A DNA stretch of 26,415 bases. Origin: a virus. The DNA is taken from IMG/VR virus record IMGVR_UViG_3300034105_001881, positions 1 to 26,415 of that record; one strand, written 5' to 3'. The notes under the pieces are model-generated. The model searched no databases. It worked only from the letters and a program-made list of their open reading frames with translations, and was not told the origin of the DNA. This document shows, piece after piece, positions 1 to 6,437 of this stretch; the first letter of the stretch is position 1; each line of letters starts with the position of its first letter. Both the position numbers and the translations under genes were made by a program.

Positions 1-494
1 GCATTCTGATATTGCCCACTTGTCCAACGATCAGCGTAATACTTAGCACTTGAACCCATGCCGCTATTTGAATATCTAGCGGTGCCTCGTTGCCAAACAC
101 TAAAATCACCGTTGATGATGCGGTTCTTGAATCCAGTCTGCGGGGAGTAGTTATTACCAGCAACACTTAATGATCCAGAAACCTTTACATTCCCTGAGAC
201 ATCCAATTTCTCTGTAGGCGAACTCGTACCAATACCTATTTGTCCATTTACATCCTTGTAGAACTGACCTGAACCAATATTAATGATGCCAGTATTACCT
301 GTAAGTGTTCCACTATAGGAAAGGTTGGTGAATGTACCACTATAAGGTGTATTCGCACCAATGACGCCGTTGATTGGACCTGTGACGCTAAGTATTCCAG
401 CGTCAAATGAAACAGTTGAATCACTATTGATAGTGAGACTGGGAACGTTTGATGTTGGATGTAGAATTTCGGTTACTTTGATTATACTAGCCAT
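1..494 (-). CDS. Tail fibre-like protein, N-terminal part (cut by left window edge)
   Basis: The reading frame is open from an ATG at 494 to the window edge, about 164 codons, so the 3' part is missing. The start is supported by GGAGAAC a few bases upstream and by a TAATG overlap with the stop of the preceding fibre gene. The N-terminus (MASIIKVTEILHPTSN) is followed by a cassette also seen in the gene at 2527-4494 (SYSGTLTGNTGIINIGSG, then FYKD and a GIGTSSP repeat). It ends in FKNRIINGDFSVWQRG and ADRW, a motif that I know from the start of a domain in many phage tail and fibre proteins. It has no S74 domain in the visible part. The likely role is a receptor-binding or accessory fibre; the function of the INGDFSVWQRG domain is not established here. 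Confidence 0.85.
   Translation of the reverse strand, partial: MASIIKVTEILHPTSNVPSLTINSDSTVSFDAGILSVTGPINGVIGANTPYSGTFTNLSYSGTLTGNTGIINIGSGQFYKDVNGQIGIGTSSPTEKLDVSGNVKVSGSLSVAGNNYSPQTGFKNRIINGDFSVWQRGTARYSNSGMGSSAKYYADRWTSGQYQN
251..287. repeat. 37-base exact repeat in fibre N-terminal cassette, copy 1
   Basis: It is identical to 4281-4317. It codes for part of IINIGSGQFYKD just before the first GIGT repeat of the partial fibre gene. Confidence 0.9.
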
Positions 495-2527
495 TATTTG
501 TTCTCCAGTACTTCGAGTCTAGCTGTGAGTTCTTGGATTGCCGCAACTAAGGTAGCAACTAGGAACGAGGTATCTACGCCTTGGTATTGAGGTTTACCGT
601 CTTTATATGTTTCATCCTTTGTGCCGGTAACACAGTCAGGTACTACAGCTTGGAGTTCATGGGCGATGAAACCTTGTCCAGTGCTGCCGTCTGCTTTCCA
701 TGTATATGTGCATGGTTTTAATAGTGCGACTGTCGTTAAAGCGCCTATCATAGGTGTTACGTTTTCTTTAAGACGGTAATCAGAGGTTGTGTTGTAAGAA
801 GTTCCTGTTGTACTGCAAGAAATACTTCCAACTGCAACTTGAGTTGCGCCTTTGTAAAAAGACAAGGCTGCAAATGTGGTTGTTCCTGTTTGCCAAATGT
901 TAAATGTATTATTACCATTAACAGTATGCTTAATGTTAAATCCATCGCCTGTACTAGCTACTACATTTATTTGTCCTTCAGCATTGATCAGTGGATTTGT
1001 CGTAGTCCCCAACAGCAAGTTGCCAGAGGAGTTGAGGCGCATACGTGGCGTAACTGTTGTGCCGTTGTAGCTACTGAAATCAAGACCAGCGCCAGCAGAA
1101 CCATAAACAATGTTTACTTCAGCAGAACCGTTAGAATAATTTCCACCAAATGATAAGCCATATACACTTAACCCTGTTGTACTAGCGCCACCAGAATTTG
1201 CATAAAATGTCCCCGCCCACGAAGCCGTAGCGGCAATTGAAGTTAGCCTTACGTTACTGGTAGTCACCGTACCAATCCCTACGTTGCCAGAGGAGTCGAT
1301 ACGCATACGTTCGTTGCCGTTGGTTGTAATTACCAATGGGTTTGTGCTTACGCTAGTAATATACGACTCTGCGTTATTGGCGTTAAAATATAGTCTTGTT
1401 ACTCCTGCCGTTTGTATCTCTAGCCCCGGATAATTTGCCGCCGTAGCATTGTTAATCGCCAAGCCACTTGATACTGTTGTAGTTCCCGCAGTCGTACCAA
1501 TCCCCACGTTACCAGAGGAGTTGATACGCATCCGCTCTGTGCCATTAGTAACCCAACGATGTCCAGCATATGCGCCATATACCATCGCACCATTTAATGC
1601 AGAAGATGTAGAGCTTGTTGTTGGAGATGAATCGTAAGCACCCCAAATAGCGTTGTATTCACCAATAGTTGTACTGGCTAAATTATCGCCATCCAAAGGC
1701 ATAGCAATACTTCTCGGAGTGCTTGTATTAGCAGCATTTCTAATAACATTTAAACCAGCATAATTCCAGTTTGACGCACCACGAACAAAAGTAGTTGTGC
1801 CTGATGATGTGTTTCCTAAATAAACATCTCCGCGAGCATCTAAAATTCCACTAGGGCTACTCGTGCCAATTCCTACGTTTCCGGAGGAGTTAAGGAACAT
1901 CTTTTCTGTGCCGCTTATTCTAAACGAATGGTCTGCCGCATCGTATGCTGTGCTTACATAACCCGGACTACTTCTGTTGTAGCTTTGGATGTAAGTGCCA
2001 ACACCGCCGCCGGGGTAATTAACAAAAAACTCAAGCCCTGCTGCGCCACCGTTTGATACGGCTAGTTTTGCCTGTGGTGTAGTTGTACCAATCCCCACGT
2101 TGCCGGAGGAGTTGATTCGCATACGTTCTGTGCCAGCCGTACTCGCAGCAATCGTATCAGCAGCAGGAAACCAAATACCTGTATTAGTGTCACCTGTTGT
2201 CGTAACAGAGGGAGTACTAGCCGCCCCTGCTGGGAACACTACCCCGCCTGTGCCTTTTGGTGTCAGGGTTAGGTTAATGTTGGTGTCTGAGCCTGCCGCC
2301 ACTACTTGGACTGCGTTACCTGTGGCGCTACCCGCTACTTGTAAATAATTCACCGCACTAGCAACAGGCGTGACACGCAGGGATTCTGAGCCTGCGGTTG
2401 CGCCGAAAGAGATTGTGCCTGTATTAGCAATGACAATTCTATTGACGTTGTTGCTTTTCAATACCAAATCTTGAGCGACACCCGCAAATATTGGTGCTTC
2501 TAGAACTTTTACTTTAAGCTCACTCAT
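494..2527 (-). CDS. Tail fibre protein with C-terminal S74 chaperone domain (677 aa)
   Basis: The start is the ATG at 2527, overlapping the previous stop as TAATG, with GGAAGGAAAAG upstream as ribosome binding site. The N-terminus (MSELKVKVLEAP) is followed by a DTNTGIWFPAADTIA segment of a type common in phage fibres. Then come five or six repeats of the form RMRINSSGNVGIGTTTP, expected to form a trimeric beta-structured shaft. Residues 582-677 are an intramolecular chaperone/peptidase S74 domain: SDYRLKENV carries Ser582 and Lys587 at the spacing of the known Ser-Lys dyad, followed by GQGFIAHELQ, VDTSFLVA and a short C-terminal coiled coil (ELTARLEVLENK). By family knowledge the domain assists trimer folding and then cuts itself off just before the serine. 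The C-terminal domain is nearly the same as that of the next gene upstream, while the middles differ, which suggests exchange of host-recognition regions. Confidence 0.9.
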   Translation of the reverse strand: MSELKVKVLEAPIFAGVAQDLVLKSNNVNRIVIANTGTISFGATAGSESLRVTPVASAVNYLQVAGSATGNAVQVVAAGSDTNINLTLTPKGTGGVVFPAGAASTPSVTTTGDTNTGIWFPAADTIAASTAGTERMRINSSGNVGIGTTTPQAKLAVSNGGAAGLEFFVNYPGGGVGTYIQSYNRSSPGYVSTAYDAADHSFRISGTEKMFLNSSGNVGIGTSSPSGILDARGDVYLGNTSSGTTTFVRGASNWNYAGLNVIRNAANTSTPRSIAMPLDGDNLASTTIGEYNAIWGAYDSSPTTSSTSSALNGAMVYGAYAGHRWVTNGTERMRINSSGNVGIGTTAGTTTVSSGLAINNATAANYPGLEIQTAGVTRLYFNANNAESYITSVSTNPLVITTNGNERMRIDSSGNVGIGTVTTSNVRLTSIAATASWAGTFYANSGGASTTGLSVYGLSFGGNYSNGSAEVNIVYGSAGAGLDFSSYNGTTVTPRMRLNSSGNLLLGTTTNPLINAEGQINVVASTGDGFNIKHTVNGNNTFNIWQTGTTTFAALSFYKGATQVAVGSISCSTTGTSYNTTSDYRLKENVTPMIGALTTVALLKPCTYTWKADGSTGQGFIAHELQAVVPDCVTGTKDETYKDGKPQYQGVDTSFLVATLVAAIQELTARLEVLENK
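552..585. repeat. 34-base exact repeat in S74 domain coding region, copy 1
   Basis: It is identical to 2609-2642 in the neighbouring fibre gene. It codes for the VDTSFLVAT segment of the S74 domain. Flanking sequence is similar but not identical. Confidence 0.9.
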
Positions 2528-4494
2528 TATACTTTTCCTTCCAATGTTTTAATGCGAGCATCTTGTTGATCTATGATGGATTTTAATTCTTGGATTGCTG
2601 CAGTTAGAGTAGCAACTAGGAACGAGGTATCTACGCCTTGGTGTTGCGGCTTGCCATCTTTGTCTATAGCGTCTTTAGTTCCTGTTACGCAATCCGGCAC
2701 TACCTCTTGTAACTCATGGGCTATAAAGCCTTGACCGTTTGGACTTGTTCCTGCGAACTCTGGTTTCCATGTGTAAGTCACAGGCTTAAGTGCCAACACC
2801 GTATCAAGTGCGCCAGACATAGGCTGCACGTTTTCTTTTAGTCGATAGTCCGATGACGTTGCATAAGTTGTTGTTGAGCCAGATGAGCTAATTGTTCCAG
2901 CGCCAACAAACGCACTTCCATTGTCTGTATAAAAGTTAAGATTTGTTCCAGATGTACTATCTATGCCAAAATAAGATACACCACTTGAGCATCTAACTCT
3001 TAAACCACCTCCAGCCAATAAGCCACTTCCATTTACTCTACTTGCAACCGGATTGGTAGAAGTAGTCCCCACCAGCAAGTTGCCAGAGGAGTCGAGGCGC
3101 ATACGTTCTGAGCCGCCAGTATTAAACGCCAATAAATTGGTTCCAAAAACAATTTCTTCTTGTACTCCAGTAGCAGCATCACTTTGGTCAACACTTCGAC
3201 GTATACGATAAGATGATGTTCCCCAATCGCCAACACCAGAACCTGTAGAATCTCTGACATTAACTATTCGCAAGCCGTCATTACTACCGCTACGACTATC
3301 GGCAAAATACGCCATATTGACGTAATCACCAGCAGTTAATCCTACTACTGGAGTCTGTGAAATTAACCCATACAATGTGCTTGAAGCAGTCGTAACATAG
3401 ATTTTTGACGTAGGCGAAACCGTACCAATCCCCACGTTGCCAGAGGAGTCGAGCTTCATGCGAACAACACCATCTAACGCAAACGCAATACCGCCGCTCG
3501 CATTATTTGCATTAAGAAGCATTGCATCTTGAGCGCCAGTAATGTCGGTAAAGGTGCTGCTTGTCATGCCAAAGGTTGCGTTACCAGCATTAGAAAGAGC
3601 TATGAAGCGGGAAACCGCAGAAGCCCCTGCGGCTGAGTTTGTAACTGCGTTGCTGATATTGCCGTTTGTATTACCAACAGTGTGAAGTTGGTATACCGGC
3701 GAAGTCGTACCAATCCCTACGTTGCCAGAGGAGTCGATACGCATCTTTTCTGAAACACTACCACCAGAATTTGAAGTCCCAAAAGATAAATACCCAGCAA
3801 AATTAGATGCAGTAGCATTTTCTTTTAATCCCGCAACATAACAAAATCCGTATGGGTCAAAACTGCCACCTTCACCACTAACTCCACCAAGAGCAATTTT
3901 CCCGCCTTTATCAGCAGCAATAGTGTCCGTTGAAAAAACTTGTAACTGACCGTTCCCTCCCGTAATTGACGGCATTGCCCCTGCGACATGAAGTTTTCCT
4001 GTTGGCGAAATCGTACCAATCCCCATGTTGCCAGAAATGTCAATCTGCATACGTTGTGAATCTGATGTCCAAAACGAAATTGGCTTGAATGCTCCGGTAG
4101 ATATATAAGATGACAAAACCCTGTTTGTATCTGAAGCTGAATCGTACCCAATGCCGATAAAAGTATCGTTTGCGCTATTGATACTAACTACACCTAGCGA
4201 TGCTGATGAGGTATTGGCGGATTGTTTGACTGACAATCTGTAACTAGGTGAAGTCGTGCCAATCCCTACTTGTCCATTTGCATCCTTGTAGAACTGACCT
4301 GAACCAATATTAATGATTCCAGTATTACCGGTCAATGTTCCACTATAACTTGGATTAACATTACTTAATGGTGTATATCCTAATCTTGCAGATATATCTG
4401 TATAGTATGTGTTGGCTTGTCCAGCAAAGGTTTCAGCATCAATAACTCCTGCCGATCCGGAAATACCTGTAGAACCATCTAATATAAGAGACAT
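2527..4494 (-). CDS. Tail fibre protein with C-terminal S74 chaperone domain (655 aa)
   Basis: The start is the ATG at 4494, preceded by AAGGTAATAAA. The N-terminus MSLILDGSTGISGSAG is a widespread phage fibre beginning. A cassette ending in GIINIGSGQFYKDANGQVG is shared with the gene at 1-494. Several GNVGIGT/GNMGIGT repeats preceded by MRIDSSG or MKLDSSG fill the centre. Residues 548-655 are an S74 domain (SDYRLKENV with Ser548 and Lys553; GQGFIAHELQ; VDTSFLVATL; terminal coiled coil DQQDARIKTLEGKV). The pairing of a common N-terminus, a variable repeat-filled centre and a conserved chaperone end points to a trimeric receptor-binding fibre released by self-cleavage. It overlaps the next fibre gene by one base, so the two are probably co-translated. 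Confidence 0.9.
   Translation of the reverse strand: MSLILDGSTGISGSAGVIDAETFAGQANTYYTDISARLGYTPLSNVNPSYSGTLTGNTGIINIGSGQFYKDANGQVGIGTTSPSYRLSVKQSANTSSASLGVVSINSANDTFIGIGYDSASDTNRVLSSYISTGAFKPISFWTSDSQRMQIDISGNMGIGTISPTGKLHVAGAMPSITGGNGQLQVFSTDTIAADKGGKIALGGVSGEGGSFDPYGFCYVAGLKENATASNFAGYLSFGTSNSGGSVSEKMRIDSSGNVGIGTTSPVYQLHTVGNTNGNISNAVTNSAAGASAVSRFIALSNAGNATFGMTSSTFTDITGAQDAMLLNANNASGGIAFALDGVVRMKLDSSGNVGIGTVSPTSKIYVTTASSTLYGLISQTPVVGLTAGDYVNMAYFADSRSGSNDGLRIVNVRDSTGSGVGDWGTSSYRIRRSVDQSDAATGVQEEIVFGTNLLAFNTGGSERMRLDSSGNLLVGTTSTNPVASRVNGSGLLAGGGLRVRCSSGVSYFGIDSTSGTNLNFYTDNGSAFVGAGTISSSGSTTTYATSSDYRLKENVQPMSGALDTVLALKPVTYTWKPEFAGTSPNGQGFIAHELQEVVPDCVTGTKDAIDKDGKPQHQGVDTSFLVATLTAAIQELKSIIDQQDARIKTLEGKV
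2609..2642. repeat. 34-base exact repeat in S74 domain coding region, copy 2
   Basis: It is identical to 552-585. The pair marks the two C-terminal chaperone domains as a recent duplication or as products of gene conversion. Confidence 0.9.
4281..4317. repeat. 37-base exact repeat in fibre N-terminal cassette, copy 2
   Basis: It is identical to 251-287 and lies at the same place in the 655-residue fibre gene. A diverged third copy is present near 7920-7960 in the 721-residue gene. Confidence 0.9.
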
Positions 4495-4503
4495 TTTATT
4501 ACC

Positions 4504-6408
4504 TTATACAATAGTCCAGACGGATCCGTCCGGTACAGTAACTATTACTCCATCTTGGATTTCTATTGGTCCCGCACTCATGGCGTTCTTTCCAGATGTG
4601 ATTGTATATGATGCTGTTACATTGGCATCATTCTCATAGAACACTTCGTTACCACTTGATCCTGATGCGCCACCACCTATCGAACCCCATGCCGTTCCAT
4701 TATATCCTTCAAACTGTTCGAGTTCTTGGTTAAATCTGAATTCACCGGATGTTCCAGTTGTTCTTTGGGCAGTATTACCAGTAGGTACTTTTATTGCCGA
4801 ATTACTATTGAAAATTGCGGTACCGTTTACTATTACTCCGGATGTCGTGAATCTTGCAACCACATTCTGTTCATTGATACCACCAACAATAATCTTAATG
4901 TCGGTAGGAACTTCAGTTGATGTTGTACCAATAACTAGGTTTCCACCCAACTGATCGATTGAACTGCCTTTGACGACCAAATATCCATCAAGCGGCCATG
5001 CAGAAGTTCCTAAACTGTTATTTGGATATAGATTGTTATACTGTGAGTTCTTGATACCCAAATCAACATAGAAAGAAGAATCGTCTCCTACGTCAGCGGT
5101 CAGTACATAATCAGATGTACCTTGTGGGTCAATATTTTGTTGATTAACTTGTATGTATGTGTTAGAGTTGCCAGTGAATTGACCAAGTGCATTAGGTAAT
5201 AGTGTTGCAGAATATGTAGCTACGCCAGCATAAAACTCAGTATTCGCATAGAGAACTTGTGCAAATACATTACCTGTTGTGGATAATGCACCAGTCATTG
5301 CATCACCGCTTCTCAATACCCTACTATTAGCGGTAGAGAATGCGGCATTAGCGTATACACCAGATGTTACTGCTCTTTGATTGGCGGTATTAGCTTGTGT
5401 ATATGCATTATTTGTGTGATCGACTACATCATATCCTCTAACCAAAACCAAATCTGATATAAGATTTGACTTAAGTGTTGTTATTCTTAATGTTGGTTCA
5501 TCAGGATCTATAGTATTTGTTTCTTGTAGATGAGGCACATAACTATCAAAAAGGTAATACGTATTCGCAGAAGAATCTCTTACCAATCCAGAGTGTTTTG
5601 TTACACCACCTTCAATATAATGAGAAATGAATCCTGTGTCCAGAAGATTTCCTGGATTATTATTGGCTAACAAAATCAAAGGATCATTAACTACGAAACT
5701 GTTTGATGAATGAGTGACTGTATTGCCTACAACATTCAAGTTACCAGTTATATTAACATCACCTGAAATCGTTCCACCACTGGAATCGTATTTGGTGTTA
5801 GCTGTAGAGAATGCTGAGTTGGCGTGATTATATGATGAATTAGCGTATGAACCAGCACTAACTGCCTTTTGATCCGCTGTCGCAGCATTAGTTGTTGCGG
5901 TATTGGCTCTAGAAAATGCCGCATTCGCATAAACACCACTTGTTACCGCTTTCTGATCAGCTGTTGCAGCATTAGTTGTTGCGGTATTTGCTTGTTCATA
6001 AGCACTATTGGCATATGATGAAGCTGAATTGGCAGCATTTCTAACCCAAGTATCTGTTGCATTGTTCGCAGCATTATATGCAGCATTAGCCTGTAAATAT
6101 GCAGAGTTGGCGTATACACCAGATGTTACAGCACGTTGATCTGCTGTGTTTGCTTGAGTGTAAGCCGCATTTGCATATAGACCAACTGTTGTCAATGCCG
6201 GTAAATCAATTGTTCCATTAACTGTAAGATTACCAGAGACAATGATATTCGAGTTGAGTAGTACACTAGATGAATTCGATGAAATGGTGTTGATGAATAT
6301 TACATTGGCGGAAGGCGTAATCAATGCAGGACTTCCAGCAAAGACTAATGCTCCGTTACCGGTAGTATTACTAATTGCTTGTGCTAGGTCTAGTGCTCTT
6401 GATGCCAT
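4504..6408 (-). CDS. Modular tail fibre protein with YAN repeats and knob-like C-terminus (634 aa)
   Basis: The start is the ATG at 6408; the upstream leader has only a weak purine run (GAGCGAAAAA). After MASRALDLAQAISN, residues 76-205 hold YANAAYTQANTADQRAVTSG repeats, probably a trimeric helical or mixed stalk, with another copy at about 332-362. Residues 214-322 are a module that contains NDPLILLANNNPG, SGLVRDSSANTYYLF and PHLQ, also found in the 433-residue protein at 10043-11344. Near the end, GEFRFNQELEQFEGYNGTAW is a known fibre motif. The last ~45 residues (GKNAMSAGPIEIQDGVIVTV and then VWTIV) form a short cap seen at the C-terminus of many phage fibre proteins. Unlike its neighbours it has no S74 domain, so it probably trimerises without self-cleavage. 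A structural role is secure; the receptor is unknown. Confidence 0.88.
   Translation of the reverse strand: MASRALDLAQAISNTTGNGALVFAGSPALITPSANVIFINTISSNSSSVLLNSNIIVSGNLTVNGTIDLPALTTVGLYANAAYTQANTADQRAVTSGVYANSAYLQANAAYNAANNATDTWVRNAANSASSYANSAYEQANTATTNAATADQKAVTSGVYANAAFSRANTATTNAATADQKAVSAGSYANSSYNHANSAFSTANTKYDSSGGTISGDVNITGNLNVVGNTVTHSSNSFVVNDPLILLANNNPGNLLDTGFISHYIEGGVTKHSGLVRDSSANTYYLFDSYVPHLQETNTIDPDEPTLRITTLKSNLISDLVLVRGYDVVDHTNNAYTQANTANQRAVTSGVYANAAFSTANSRVLRSGDAMTGALSTTGNVFAQVLYANTEFYAGVATYSATLLPNALGQFTGNSNTYIQVNQQNIDPQGTSDYVLTADVGDDSSFYVDLGIKNSQYNNLYPNNSLGTSAWPLDGYLVVKGSSIDQLGGNLVIGTTSTEVPTDIKIIVGGINEQNVVARFTTSGVIVNGTAIFNSNSAIKVPTGNTAQRTTGTSGEFRFNQELEQFEGYNGTAWGSIGGGASGSSGNEVFYENDANVTASYTITSGKNAMSAGPIEIQDGVIVTVPDGSVWTIV
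5794..6183 (-). repeat. YAN stalk repeats in the 634-aa fibre gene
   Basis: Residues 76-205 contain repeated YANAAY/QANTA/TADQKAVTSG units of the same kind as in the upstream 721-residue gene, with insertions (TTNAATADQ) that lengthen some units to about 28 residues. A single extra copy lies at 5323-5415. Confidence 0.83.
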
Positions 6409-6429
6409 TTTTCGCTCGGTTTATTTTAG

Positions 6430-6437
6430 TATTTATT
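6430..6437 (-). promoter_or_regulatory. Candidate T4-type late promoter (AATAAATA) ahead of the 634-aa fibre gene
   Basis: AATAAATA on the minus strand overlaps the stop codon of the 721-residue fibre gene and lies 21 bases before the ATG of the next gene, the same distance as the GATAAATA element at 11956-11963. It fits the NATAAATA late consensus. Confidence 0.38.

Noticed and set aside
839-1153. 104-codon open frame on the plus strand with Cys-rich start
   Set aside because: It is antisense to the fibre gene at 494-2527. The cysteines come from reverse reading of repeats, and no domain pattern is seen.
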